Assembly (NCBI GenBank): GCA_032622095.1 | Contig: CP136069.1 | Coordinates: forward strand, 1,895,462 to 1,959,461 | DNA: 64,000 bases | Direction: 5' to 3' | From: Siphonodentalium dalli | Lineage: Eukaryota > Mollusca > Scaphopoda > Gadilida > Siphonodentaliidae | Shown: one piece after another, positions 1-13,633 of the stretch | How positions within the stretch are numbered: the first letter of the stretch is position 1 | How the letters are laid out: the number at the start of each line of letters is the position of its first letter | Position numbers and translations under genes: made by a program | Notes under the pieces: generated by a model | Databases searched by the model: none | Told to the model about the DNA's origin: nothing | What the model saw: only the letters and a program-made list of their open reading frames with translations

Positions 1-96
1 TCGTCGTCTCACCACTACCACCGTCATATCACCATCATAATCAAAAGCATCACCATCATCTTTATCACCATCATAGTCATCATTATCATCATCAGT

Positions 97-129
<33 letters not shown>

Positions 130-3100
130 GCCGTCGTAGTCGTCTCACCACTACCATCGTCATCAACAGCATCATTATCATTATCAGTATGGTGATGGTC
201 ATCGTCATCATCGTCATCATATTTAACATCGTCGTCTTTCAATCTTCATCAATAGCATCAGCATCATCTTCATCACCATCATCGTCATGAGTATCATCAT
301 CATCAGTATTATCATTATCATCATCATCGTCGTCTAACCACTATCATCATCATCATCACCATCAGCATAATTTTCATCGTCGTCATCATCATTATCATCA
401 TCATCGTCGTCGTCGTCGTCTCACCACTATCATCAGCATCATCATCGTTGTTGTCGTCGACATCATCATCATCGATATCATCATCATCATCATCATCATC
501 AATAGCATCACCATCATCATAATCATCATTAACATCGTCCTCTCACCATCATCATCAATAGCATCACCATCATCTTAATCATCATCATCAACATCATCAT
601 TATCATCATCATCCTCATAGCCATCATTAACATCGTCATCTCACCATCATCAACAATAGCATCACCATCATCAGCATCATCATTAACATCGTCATCTCAT
701 CATCATCACAAATAGCATCACCATCATCATTAACATCGTCATCTCATCATCATCATCAATAGCATCACCATCATCACCACCATTAACATCGTCATCTCAC
801 CAACATCACCAATAGCATCACCATCATCATTAACATCGTCATCTCATCATCATCATCATCATCACCATCATCACCATCATCATTAACATCGTCATTTCAT
901 CATCAATAGCATCACCATCATCATAATCATCATCGTCAACATCAATATTATCATCATCATTATCATCGTAATCATCATTAACATCGTCATCTCACCATCA
1001 TCATCAATAACATCACCATCATCATAATCACCATCATCAACATCATCATTATCATCATCATCATAAACATCATTAACATCGTCATTTCACCATCATCATC
1101 AATAGAATCACCATCATCATAATCATCATCATCAACATCAACATTAGCATCATCATCATCATCGTAATCATCATTAACATCGTCATCTCACCATCATCAT
1201 CAATAGCATCACCATCATCATAATCATCATCATCAACATCATCATTATCATCATCATCATAACCATCATTAACATCGTCATCTCACCATCATCATCAATA
1301 GCATCGCCCTCATCATAATCGTCATCATCAACATCATCATTATCATCATCGAAATCATCATTAACATCGTCATCTCACCATCATCATCAATAGCATCACC
1401 ATCATAATAATCATCATCAACATCATCATTATCATCATCATCATCGTAATCATCATTAACATCGTCATCTCACCATCATCACCAATAGCATCACCATCAT
1501 CATAATCCTCATCATCAACATCATCATTATCATCATCATCATCGTCGTAATCCTCATTAACATCGTCATCTCACCATCATCATCAGTATCATCACCATCA
1601 TCATAATCATCATCATCAACATCATCATTATCATCAACATCGTAATCATCATTAACATCGTCATATCACCATCACCATCAATAGCATCACCATCATCATA
1701 ATCATCATCATCATCATCATCATCATTAACATCGTCATCTCACCATCATCACCAATAGCATCACCATCATCATAATCATCATTAACATCGTCATCTCACC
1801 ACCATCATCAATAGCATCACCATCATCATAATCATCATCATCAACATCATCATTATTATCATCATCATCGTAATCATCATTAACATCGTCATCTCACCAC
1901 CATCATCAATAGCATCACCATAATCATCATCATCAACATCATCATTATTATCATCATCATCGTAATCATCATTAACATCGTCATCTCACCATCATCATCA
2001 ATAGCATCGCCATCATCATTATCATCATTAACATCGTCATCTCGCCATCAGCATCAATGGCATCACCATCATCATAATCATCATCATCAACATCATCATT
2101 ATCGTCATCATCATCATCATAATCATCATTAACATCGTCATCTCACCACCATCAGCAATAGCATCAACATCATAATAATCATCATAATCATCATTATCAA
2201 CATCATCGACATAATCATCATCATCGTCGTAATCATTCTTAACATCGTCATCTCACCATCATTATCGATAGCATCACCATCATCATAATCATCATCATCT
2301 CACCATCATCATCAATAGCATCACCATCATCATAATCATCATCGTCAACATCATCACTATCATCATCATCATCGTAGTCATCATTAACATCGTCATCTCA
2401 CCATCATCATCCTGTATCATCATCATCATCATCATCATCGTAATCATCATTAACATCGTCATCTAACCATCATCATCAATAGCATCACCATCATCATAAT
2501 CATCATTAACATCGTCATCTCACCACCATCATCAATAGCATCGCCATCATCATAATCATCATCATTAACATCATCATTATCATCATCATCGTAATTATCA
2601 TTAACACCATCATCACCATCATCATTAACAGCGTCATCTCATCATCAATAGCATCACCATCATCATAATCATCATAATCATCAACATCATCATTATTATC
2701 ATTATCATCATCATCGTAATCATCATTAACATCGTAATCTCACCATCATAATCAACAGCATCACCATCATCATAATCATCATCACCATCATCATAATCAT
2801 CATCAACATCATCAGTATCATCATCATCATCGTAATCATAATTAACATCGTCATCTCACCATCATCATCAATAGCATCACCATCATCATAATCATCATCA
2901 TCATCAACATCAACATTATCATCATCAACATCATCGTAATCATCATTAACATCGTCATCTCACCATCATCATCAGTATCATCACCATCATCATAATCATC
3001 AACATCACCATCATCATAATCATCATCATTAACATCATCATTATCATCATCATCGTAATTATCATTAACACCATCACCACCATCATCATTAACAGCGTCA

Positions 3101-5709
3101 TCTCATCATCAATAGCATCACCATCATCATAATCATCATAATCATCAACATCATCATTATTATCATTATCATCATCATCGTAATCATCATTAACATCGTA
3201 ATCTCACCATCATAATCAACAGCATCACCATCATCATAATCATCATCATCACCATCATCATAAGCATCATCATCAACATCATCAGTATCATCATCATCAA
3301 CGTAATCATCATTAACATCGTCATCTCACCATCATCATCAATAGCATCACCATCATCATAATCATCATCAACATCAACATTATCATCATCATCATTGTAA
3401 TCATCATTAACATCGTCATCTCACCATCATCATCAATAGCATCACCAACATCATAAACATCATCATAATTAGTATCATCATCATCACCGTAACCATCATT
3501 AACATCGTCATCTCACCATCATCATCAATAGCATCACCATCATCATCATCATCATCATCAACATCATCATTATCATCATAATCATCGTAATCATCATGAA
3601 CATCGTCATCTCACCATCATCACAATAGCATCACGATCATCATAATCATCGTCATCAACATCATCATTATCATCATCATCATAACCATCATTAACATCGT
3701 CATCTCACCATCATCATCAATATCATCACCATCATTATAATCATCATCATCAACATCATCATTATCATCGTCATCATCGTAATCATCATGAACATCGTCA
3801 TCTCACCATCATCATCAATAGCATCACCATCATCATAAACATCATCATCAACATCATCATTATCATCATCATCATAACCATCATTAACATCGTCATCTCA
3901 CCATCATCATAAACATCATCACCATCATCATAATCATCATCATCATTATCATCATCATCGTAATCATTATTAATATCGTCACCCCCATCAATAGCATCAC
4001 CATCATCATAATCATCATCATGAGCATCATCATCGTAATCATCATTAACATCGTCATCTCACCACCATCATCAATAACATCGCCAACATCATAATCATCA
4101 TCATCAACATCATCATTATCTTCATCCTCGTAATCATTATTAACATCGTCATCTCACCATCATCAGCAATAGCATCACCATCATAATAATCATCATCACC
4201 ATCGTCATAATTATCATTATCAACATCATCGACATTATCATCATCATCGTCGTAATCATTATTAACATCGTCATCTCACCATCATTATCGATAGCATCAC
4301 CATCATCATAATCATCATCATCTCACCATCATCATCAATAGCATCACCATCATCATAATCATCATCGTCAACATCATCACTATCATCATCATCATCGTAG
4401 TCATCATTAAGATCGTCAACTCACCATCATCATCATCATCATCATCATTGTAATCATCATTAACATCGTCGTCTGACCATCGTCATCAATAGCATCACCA
4501 TCATCATAATCATCATTAACATCGTCATCTCACCACCATCAATAGCATCGCCATCATCATAATCATCATCATTAACATCATCATTATCGTCATCATCGTA
4601 ATTATCATTAACACCATCATCACCATCATCATTAACAGTGTCATCTCATCATCAATAGCATCACCATCATAATCATCATCATCATCATCAACATCATCAT
4701 TATTATCATTATCATCATCATCGTAATCATCATTAACATCGTACTCTCACCATCATAATCAACAGCATCACCATCATCATAATCATCATCACCATCATCA
4801 TAATCATCATCAACATCATCAGTATCATCATCATCATCGTAATCATAATTAACATCGTCATCTCACCATCATCATCAATAGCATCACCATCATAATAATC
4901 ATCATCATTATCATCATCATCATCGTAATCATCATTAACATCGTCATCTCACCATCATCACCAATAGCATCACCATCATCATAATCCTCATTCTCAACAT
5001 GACCATCATCATCAATAGCATCGCCCTCATCATAATCGTCATCATCAACATCATCATTATCATCACCATCATCGTAATCATCATTAACATCGTCATCTAA
5101 CCATCATCATCAATAGCATCACCATCATCATAATCATCATCATCGACATCATCATTATCATCATCACCATCGTCGTAATCCTCATTAACATCGTCATCTC
5201 ACCATCATCATCAATATCATCACCATCATCATAATCATCATCATCATCAACATCATCATTATCATCAACATCGTAATCATCATTAACATCGTCATCTCAC
5301 CATCACCATCAATAGCATCACCAGCATCATAATCATGATCATCATCATCGTAATCATTATTAACATCGTCATCTCACCATCATCACCAATAGCATCACCA
5401 TCATCATAATCATCATTAACATCGTCATCTCACCACCATCATCAATAGCATCACCATCATCATAATCATCATCATCAACATCATCATTATTATCATCATC
5501 ATCGTAATCATCATTAACATCGTCATCTCACCACCACCATCAATAGCATCACCATAATCATCATCATCAACATCATAATTATTATAATCATCATCGTAAT
5601 CATCATTAACATCGTCATCTCACCATCATCATCAATAGCATCGCCATCATCATAATCATCATTAACATCGTCATCTCGCCATCAGCATCAATAGCATCAC
5701 CATCATCAT
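1..5709. repeat. CAT-rich minisatellite, block 1
   Basis: A 5.7-kb array of CAT/ATC trinucleotides organised by a recurring core AACATCGTCATCTCACC followed by CATCATCATCAATAGCATCACC. The distance between cores falls into two classes: about 45-57 bp (for example cores near 628, 685, 732, 785, 830 and 884) and about 93-100 bp (near 979, 1076, 1170, 1271 and 1364). It is therefore a composite minisatellite with short and long units, not a simple microsatellite. The first 500 bp are less regular and richer in CGTCGT. Open frames here translate only to runs of His/Ser/Asp/Met and are not genes. The window starts inside the array, so its true length is unknown. Confidence 0.95.
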
Positions 5710-5966
5710 ATTTCTCTGTATGTAAGTACGATATGGCTGTATAATGGAATGTCTACTTTATGTAGTGTACGAGTGTGTGTATATGTGCATGTGTAGTTGG
5801 ATCATCATACATATTGAGACATGTGTTGTAGATATGATTGTAATTATAAATTTGTTATACACTGTGTTATGTACCAAATTGTGTTTGTTTTCATAATATA
5901 AACATTTATATAAATGAATCTCCATATATGGAGGATAATAAAGATATATATATATATATATATATA
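5710..5966 (+). mobile_element. LINE 3'-tail fragment (5'-truncated copy)
   Basis: This 257-bp island interrupts the minisatellite. It matches, in inverse orientation, the 3' untranslated end of LINE A (7773-7972), including GTACGATATGGCTGTA near its 5' side and the terminal stem-loop CTCCATATATGGAG at 5920-5933, followed by GATAATAAAG and an (AT)n tail. The copy begins abruptly in the 3' UTR and ends in the tail, as expected for a strongly 5'-truncated target-primed insertion. Minisatellite lies immediately on both sides. It has no coding capacity. Confidence 0.85.
5920..5945 (+). other. LINE 3'-terminal stem-loop and AATAAA
   Basis: CTCCATATATGGAG is a perfect 14-bp palindrome. It is followed within a few bases by GATAATAAAG, which contains the polyadenylation hexamer AATAAA, and then the (AT)n tail. 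The same arrangement occurs at the 3' ends of LINE A, LINE B and LINE C. In other LINE families a 3' stem-loop is recognised by the reverse transcriptase; that role here is inferred. Confidence 0.6.
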
Positions 5967-7772
5967 ATCATCATTATCAACATCATCGACATAATCATCA
6001 TCATCGTCGTAAACATCTTCATCTCACCATCATTATCGATAGCATCACCATCATCATAATCATCATCATCTCACCATCATCATCAATAGCATCACCATCA
6101 TCATAATCATCATCGTCAACATCATCACTATCATCATCATCATCGAAATCATCATTAACATCGTCATCTCACCATCATCATCCTGTATCATCATCATCAT
6201 CATCGTAATCATCATTAACATCGTCATCTGACCACCATCATCAATAGCATCACCATCATCATAATCATCATTAACATCGTCATCTCACCATCATCATCAA
6301 TAGCATCGCCATCATCATAATCATCATCATTAACATCATCATTATCATCATCATCGTAATTATCATGAACACCATCATCACCATCATCATTAACAGCGTC
6401 ATCTCATCATCAATAGCATCACCATCATTATCATCATCATAATCATCAACATCATCATTATTATCATTATCATCATCATCGTAATCATCATCATCATCGT
6501 AATCATCATTAACATCGTCATCTCACCATCATCATCAATAGCATCACCATCATCATAATCATCATCATCATCAACATCAACATTATCATCATCATCATTG
6601 TAATCATCATTAACATCGTCATCTCACCATGATCATCAATAGCATCATCATGATCTTAATCATCATCATCATCAACATCAACATTATCATCATCATCATT
6701 GTAATCACCATTAACATCGTCATCTCACCATCATCATCAATAGCATCAGCAACATCATAAACATCATAACCATCATCATAATCATCATCATCAACATCAT
6801 TAGTATCATCATCATCATCATCATCGTAATCATTATTAACATCGTCATCTCACCATCATCATCAATAGCATCACCATCATCATAATCATCATCATCATCA
6901 ACATCAACATTATCATCATCATCATTGTAATCATCATGAACATCGTCATCTCACCATGATTATCAATAGCATCACCATCATCATCATCATCATCAACATC
7001 ATCATTATCATCATAATCATCGTAATCATCATGAACATCGTCATCTCACCATCATCATCAATAGCATCACCATCATCGTAATCATCGTCATCAACATCAT
7101 CATTATCATCATCATCATAACCATCATTAACATCGTCATCTCACCATCATCATCAATAGCATCACCATCATCATAATCATCATCATCAACATCATCATTA
7201 TCATCGTCATCATCGTAATCATCATGAACATCGCCATCTCACCATCATCATCAATAGCATCACCATCATCATAAACATCATCATCAACATCATCATTATC
7301 ATCATCATAACCATCATTAACATCGTCATCTCACCATCATCATAAACATCATCACCATCATCATAATCATCATCATCAACATCATCATTATCATCGTAAT
7401 CATCATTAACATCGTCATCCCCCATCAATAACATCACCGTCATCATAATCATCATCATCAACATCATCATCGTAATCATCATTAACATCGTCATCTCACC
7501 ACCATCATCAATAGCATCACCATCACATTATCATAATCATCATCATCAACATCAGAATTATCATCACCATTGTAATCATCATTAACATCGTCATCTCACC
7601 ATCATCATCAATAGCATCACCAACATCATAAACATCATCACCATCATCATAATCATCATCATCAACATCATTAGTATCATCATCATCATCGCAATCATCA
7701 TTAACATCGTCATCTCACCATCATCATCAATAGCATCACCATCATCATAATCATCATCATCAACATCATCAT
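5967..7772. repeat. CAT-rich minisatellite, block 2
   Basis: Same repeat family as block 1, with the AACATCGTCATCTCACC core and long units of about 90-100 bp. It separates the plus-strand LINE tail (5710-5966) from the minus-strand LINE A 3' end (7773), so two LINE tails point at this 1.8-kb block from opposite sides. Long methionine/aspartate-rich minus-strand frames in it are products of the repeat and not coding sequence. Confidence 0.95.
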
Positions 7773-7793
7773 TATATATATATCTTTATTATC

Positions 7794-7807
7794 CTCCATA
7801 TATGGAG
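7794..7807 (-). other. LINE A 3'-terminal stem-loop
   Basis: CTCCATATATGGAG is a self-complementary 14-mer. Read on the minus strand it is followed by GATAATAAAG and an (AT)n tail that meets the minisatellite at 7773. It is identical to the stem-loop in the 5710-5966 fragment. Confidence 0.6.
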
Positions 7808-8009
7808 ATTCAAATATAAATGTTACATTATGAGAACAAACACAAATTTGGTACAAAACACAGTGTATTATGTATGACGAACCAACTACACATATACACA
7901 CACTCATGCACTACATAAAATAGACATTCCATTCTACAGCCATATCGTACCTACAGACAGAGAAATAGCATACTCCGAGATGACCAAGACGGAGTTGGAC
8001 CCAAATCAG

Positions 8010-8012
<3 letters not shown>

Positions 8013-8042
<30 letters not shown>
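8013..8042. repeat. (TC)n microsatellite in LINE A 3' UTR
   Basis: An uninterrupted TC dinucleotide run of about 15 repeats between ORF2 and the 3' end of LINE A. The apparent frames across it (RERERE or SLSLSL) are products of the repeat. Confidence 0.9.
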
Positions 8043-8043
<1 letters not shown>

Positions 8044-8357
8044 AAGACCCACAAACGCCAATGCCTTTGTGCAGTCTTACCGACTCGGAGCCGACCATTT
8101 CCCCAGCACTACTTACAGACATACAGACGACAGTCAGACAAGCAGGCATACGAGACAAACAACCAAACAAACGGCAAACATACATACATACAAATGTACT
8201 TACTGGTAAAACAATACACAGATACATGTGGTATGAACAATTACGAACACGCTTATAACTGCATGTTATGATCGAGTTTATATGAAGGTTTGGGAGATCT
8301 AGTCAGGACTTGGCGTCAGTCGATCAACATATACTCTCCAGAGGAATGCAGCTTTGT

Positions 8358-11300
8358 TCACGAAAAATCTATTAGTTTATTTTCTTCTTCGGGAGCACAG
8401 TATATGTTTTCATGTAGACATGTTAGTAGAACGCGCGTTTTGGATTCTACGTCCAATTTGTCATATTGCATATAAATGTCTACATGAAACAAGTTTAGTA
8501 GCTCGAATTCAAAGGTATTTCGATCGTCGCAAATGGAAGAACATTCGATTAAGGCATGTTTTACAAGATCTTTATGTTTGTTGTCACATAGTACGCAGGT
8601 TTCCTCATTTGTTTCCAGTATGCAAACAAGTCGTGCAATAAGTAGATATGATTTTTTATGGGCTGGGTACATGCGACAATTTTCCCATAGCCGTGACATG
8701 CATAACGTTGGATGGACGGCAGCGAACCTGGCAAGTCGAGTATCCTCATTTACGCTCATGTCCCATTGTTCTCTATTCACTTTTGACCATGATTCGTTTA
8801 TGGCACATTTCCATGTGGATTTCTTAGGGAATATTGAATTTTCGATGTAGTTTTCAAGAGCTTCGGTCATGTCATATTTGTTAAGAGTGTCAATGCTGTC
8901 AGACATGTAACTTGATGATGAACATGTAGTGCCAACTATGTACTGATATAAGGGCGTGAGAAATACTTGTTTCACAGTTTTAGAAGATTTTAAGTTGCAC
9001 AATGAACCGAAAAGTTACAATTTACGTTTTTCAATAAGTGATAGCATTGACGAGGTTCCGACCAATCCTTGGGCTATAACCGTTTTTGTACGACGATGAA
9101 GGCCCTGGTAATACTTTAAGCAGAATCTATGTGTTCTCTCAAGTCGTTCAATGTGATTTTGGTTTAGATTCCATAGTAGTTCTGAACCATAGAGACCTTT
9201 AGGTATAACTACTGACGAATAGATTAATGAGCAACTTTTTGGTGTTATACCACCCGGATAAAGGCCGGCGTTGTTTAGCATCATGAACGTGCTACGAGTC
9301 TTATCGCATATATGATCAGTGAATATACCATTAAAGTCATATTTATCAATAGAAATACCCAAATGAGTGATGCTCGTACTTTCTGTGATATCTGATGTAC
9401 CTATTTTCCAGATTCGATTTTGACGCAAAAATTCTGCTTTAGTTTCATTGAAGACTACTACAGCGCATTTTGTTGGGTTATATTTATACCGCCACTTCTT
9501 GCTGTAGTCGTAGCAAATATCGCAAAGCGCTGATAGCCCAGATTTGTTGAGAGACAACAGAACCATATCGTCTGCATGAGTTGGGGACGTACAATTTACA
9601 CCGAGCATGTTTAAGCCAAAATCTGAGTTTGCAAGAATATGTATTAACTCGTCCACGTAGATCATATAGTACAAAGGGGAGAGGATACCCCCTTGCCTGG
9701 CTCCCTGTCGCACGTCAAACCACCTGGAAAAAACGTTATTATGACGAACAGAACACGTTACGTTGATCAGAAGTTCAATTATCAAACAAAATAAATTTCC
9801 TTTGAAACCACATGCGTGCAATTTGTATAGCAATCCGTTAATCCAGACGGTGTCGAAAGCTTTCCAGACGTCTAAAAATAAGCTATACAGCTTTTGTTTA
9901 CTTTCAGAATTCAGATACATATGCAATGCATTCTTTCATTACATAAGACGTCATCGTGGCGCTTATTCCCTTCTGAAAGCCGTGTTGAAGCGGGTGTACA
10001 TTAAGTAATTTTGGAGCGTATATTTCAATTCGAGCTTGTAAATTTTTTTCGAGTAGCTTGTATAGAGTGGGCATCAGAGTTATAGCTCTGTAGCTATCAA
10101 AGTCAGTTCTGACTTTTGAACCGCCTTTGTGTAGCGTTATGATTACACCACGTTTCATATGTGGTGGGACTATTTGTGTTTGAATCATTGCTGTCATGAG
10201 ATTCGATACCGTCTGAGTTAACTTCTGGCTTCCGTATATTAAATGCTCATTCGATATGCCATCCCAACCAGTTGCTTTGCCAAAGCTGAGGTTGCGATAC
10301 ACCGAAAGTATTTCACGTGGAGTGACCCTAAAGAGTATGTCATTGTTCTTATCATCATTGTTATCGCTATCGGCCAATCGCGTAACGAATTCGTTCACGT
10401 AGTTGAAGTGTTGGTTATCAAACTCCGGTATGTACAACGGCGAATATAACTTCTCAAAGTAAGATGCACACCCTTCCGCAATTTCGTGATCATGACGAAG
10501 AGTTTGTCCCTCATAAAAGAAAAATGCGTTCTTATCTATATGATTTTTCTAACGCTTTGTATGTAATACGCGAAATAAATAGTTCTGATCAATTTGTGCA
10601 CGCTCATCGATTTCATTGTTTTGTTCGGCCAAGTATTGAACAGAAACTGTTCTATATTCTCTCCGGAAATCACATTTTGCAACTTTATAGTTCGTGTAAC
10701 TTTCCGAATGAGTATCTGCGCGAGGTCTGCCTTTATTCACCCAAATTGTCGGGAGAGTCCGCATATTTTTGTGCATATTTTTTAAGTTTTCATTCCAGAA
10801 AGGTTTCAACCGTTTATTGAATTTCCTATTCGGTAAGGTTGTTTCGGAAGCTTTTGATATTGCACTTACAATTGAATCGTATAGTATACATGTATCGGTT
10901 TCCTGTTTATCTAATGTGTCAAATGAGTTTAATTCTAAATCAAGAGTTCGTTTATAATTTTCAAGGATTTGGCTTTTTTCCAATCTATAACACAGCGTTC
11001 TTCGGCGCTTTCTGTTATGTGTCGATATCGCAGTTCAACGCTCAAGCTCAAAGTAACTGGTCTGTGATTGGATACATTGATGGCATCATCGTCTAAAACA
11101 TATACCTCTCTTATGAAAGGAACAAGAGTTGATGGGATCAATATATGATCAACAGTCGTTCCATCGTATAAACCATCACCAAAAGGGACGCACGTGGAGC
11201 GCGGACAATCTTGACAGAATGTATAATTCACAGACACCATTTCGATTCGCTTGACAAGTCTTTTGAATGCCATGTTTCGTTCATCGAATTTCTCGAATTG

Positions 11301-11977
11301 GCCATTGAAATCTCCCATTACTATCACATTACCATGCGGTTTGTACATATCACAAATATCGCCAAGTGTTTTCGTGTATTCATCGTAATATTCGACCGAG
11401 TAATTTGTAGAAGGCAGGTATACCTGTAATATATATAGAAAACATATATTTTGAACTGTACTCCTATTATTCTGTCATCTTCTATTGTAAGCGGACTTAT
11501 TTGTTCAGTAATTCGCGTGTGCCATAACAGCGCGACACCACCACTGGGTCTCCCTCTTTTATTTGGAATCCGTTGATGGGGATCGCACACTGCAAAATAT
11601 TCATAAGACTTGTCCAGCGAACCGAGAAAATTTGTATCACATTGATAGAGCCAGTGCTCACTCAGGCCTATTATGTCATGCACACCACTTTTGAGCAATT
11701 GACTCAAGTAATACCCAGAGGACATCACACCTGTTGCATTCCAGGTAATCATGTTAAGATTAGCTGTTCCCATTGTTCCGTTACAGTTAATTTTAATTTG
11801 TGACCAACAAGCGTTATGATTGCTAAAACATGTTATGTACACACATAAAAAGGCCAAAGCTAATAGTGCAATAATTTTAGACATACTTCGCCAGTTAACA
11901 CGGTATATACACAGATAAATAACCGAATTGATTAATCTTTGTGTACCCACATCCTGCAGATTGCGCCACGAGGCCAA
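8358..11977 (-). pseudogene. LINE A ORF2: endonuclease/reverse transcriptase, frameshifted
   Basis: This would encode the retrotransposition enzyme: an APE-type endonuclease that nicks the target, then a reverse transcriptase that copies the RNA there. It is split over at least six frames: 11977-11324, 11348-10935, 10983-10549, 10437-9904, 9926-9015 and 9002-8358. The N-terminal part has a hydrophobic leader (SKIIALLALAFLCVYITCF), then endonuclease motifs MITWNATG (catalytic Asn), LSEHWL (Glu), VIVMGDFNG (Asp/Asn) and SNHRPV in place of the usual SDH. RT motifs follow: YRAITLMPTLYKLLEK, FLDVWKAFDTVW (first catalytic Asp), RQGARQGGILSPLYY and HADDMVLLS (Asp-Asp pair). The C-terminal part has a CCHC motif, CVLC...HALIEC. 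Its starting Met lies close to the ORF1 stop, as in LINE B. It cannot be translated as one protein. Confidence 0.88.
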
Positions 11978-12150
11978 AATCGTGGGGCGAGAACATGGTC
12001 TATATCACAATCACATACATTGATTCGAGCACAGTTACCTCTTAGCATGCGAATAACAGTGAATCTGGCTTCTTTATACATGAGGTGTTCTTTATATCGT
12101 GAATGGTCACAGAATCTATGGCAAGCCGTTTTCACATTTTCGATTGATTT

Positions 12151-12396
12151 AGACTTAAGTCCAATTATTTGGACTTAAGTCCAAATAATTGGACTTAAGT
12201 CCAAATAGCGAATTGGACTTAAGTCCAAATACCACATAATTGTGAATTCGGCGAGGAATTGGACTTAAGTCCAATTGATTTGGACTTAAGTCCAAATACC
12301 GATATTTTCATCTATTTGGACTTAAGTCCAATTCCTCGCCGAATTCACAATTATGTGGTATTTGGACTTAAGTACAATTCATTTGGACTTAAGTCC
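12151..12396. repeat. Left array of GGACTTAAGTCC palindromes (9 copies)
   Basis: Copies start at 12151 (first base A instead of G), 12171, 12191, 12215, 12261, 12282, 12318, 12364 (one mismatch) and 12385. Many neighbours are 20-21 bp apart, about two helical turns, and are joined by AAATAATT/AATTATTT-like spacers. Such subterminal arrays are typical binding sites for a transposase; that role here is inferred. Confidence 0.9.
12228..12361. repeat. Internal inverted repeat in the palindrome array
   Basis: The segment reading CCACATAATTGTGAATTCGG (from about 12232) recurs as its reverse complement ending near 12360, each arm joined to a GGACTTAAGTCC unit. The arms are about 30 bp and the array between them could fold into a cruciform. 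Confidence 0.85.
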
Positions 12397-13511
12397 AATT
12401 CATCTGTATAAGAAACACCCCCATCAGATATTAAGCAGGTCTGGTTTTGCTCATAGGGCGGAGTTGTGGGAAAATGGCCGTTTACATTTGGGTCTAATTC
12501 TTGTTAATCTTGTTAATTGTTACCTTTCTCAACATATATAATGAATCAGCTCGGTGTGGACCAGATCCTATCAACAATAGCCCGTGTTGTAAGAAGTTCG
12601 GAACGATTTTTAACATATGATGATGGAAATGAGTCGCAAACTGGAGACAGAACAAGAACTCAAGGGGAATTGAATTTATTTCTCTTCTTCAAATTAAATT
12701 ATCTTTATAAAATGGAAATTAACGATGAAGACATGTTATTGGATAATTAATTATGAACGCTCTTTATATCTGTTCTTCAGAAAAAATATCAAATTAAATG
12801 CTCTTTATGGAAATTTGCACACATATTATTGGATAATTAATGTTGAACGCTCTTTATTTCTGTTCTTCATAATTGTCACAACATTGTTTCAACTGCGTTG
12901 ATTTCCCAAACTATCGTCAAAGCACTCTTTCATGTTTGTCAAAACTCGCTTTCGTGTCTGTCAAAACATTACATCGACTGAGTTGACATCGCTTGAGGTG
13001 GCCTCACTGACCATGCTTCACTGATCAGTCAAAGCATTCTTTGATGTCTGCATTTTATTAGTATGGTGGGTAAATGTCCGGTGGGTAATTGTCCGGGTGG
13101 GGAAAGGGGAGTCACTCTAATCTATTGTTTTGGCATAATTCGACTTTCGAGTACACCCTTATTACATTGACTTTGAAAATCGAGCAAATTATACAAATAA
13201 GACACTTAGTAAATGCAATAAACGAAACTGCGTGTAGCCTACACTACATGCTGTCAAATAACAATTGAATCAAGTCGTGAATTAATTTTACTTCATTCAT
13301 CCATGCAGTTAGCATTTATTAAGATGCCAATTCGGATTCGAAACATTTTCAATCTCGGCATGCCGAAAACAAGCCACGTGGCAAAGGGGACGTACGGAGT
13401 TAGTCTTGGAGTCAGGAATGCCCTGGTTAGTACGGAGTTTGACTGTCAATCAAAACTTGCAGGAATATACCATTACAACGAAGGGGACTATCGTTTCAAA
13501 CCAGATGAATT

Positions 13512-13633
13512 GGACTTAAGTCCAAATGAATTGGACTTAAGTCCAAATCAATTCACTAATTGGACTTAAGTCCAATTATTTGGACTTAAGTCCAAATAAT
13601 TGGACTTAAGTCCAAATAATTGGACTTAAGTCT
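13512..13633. repeat. Right array of GGACTTAAGTCC palindromes (6 copies)
   Basis: Copies start at 13512, 13533, 13562, 13582, 13602 and 13622. The last reads GGACTTAAGTCT and mirrors the single-base change in the outermost left copy. Spacing is 20, 20 and 20 bp for the outer four, so the arrays at the two ends are mirror images near the termini. Confidence 0.9.

Noticed and set aside
1-5709. CRISPR array
   Set aside because: Repeats and spacers are not distinct, unit length varies, and the window is clearly eukaryotic.
24-7907. Open frames rich in Met, His, Asp or Ser across the CAT arrays
   Set aside because: They are direct translations of the trinucleotide minisatellite in different frames and have no composition or motif of a protein.
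13303-13569. Frame of 88 codons inside the palindrome-array element as a possible transposase remnant
   Set aside because: No DDE or DNA-binding motif, and its end consists of translated GGACTTAAGTCC repeats.
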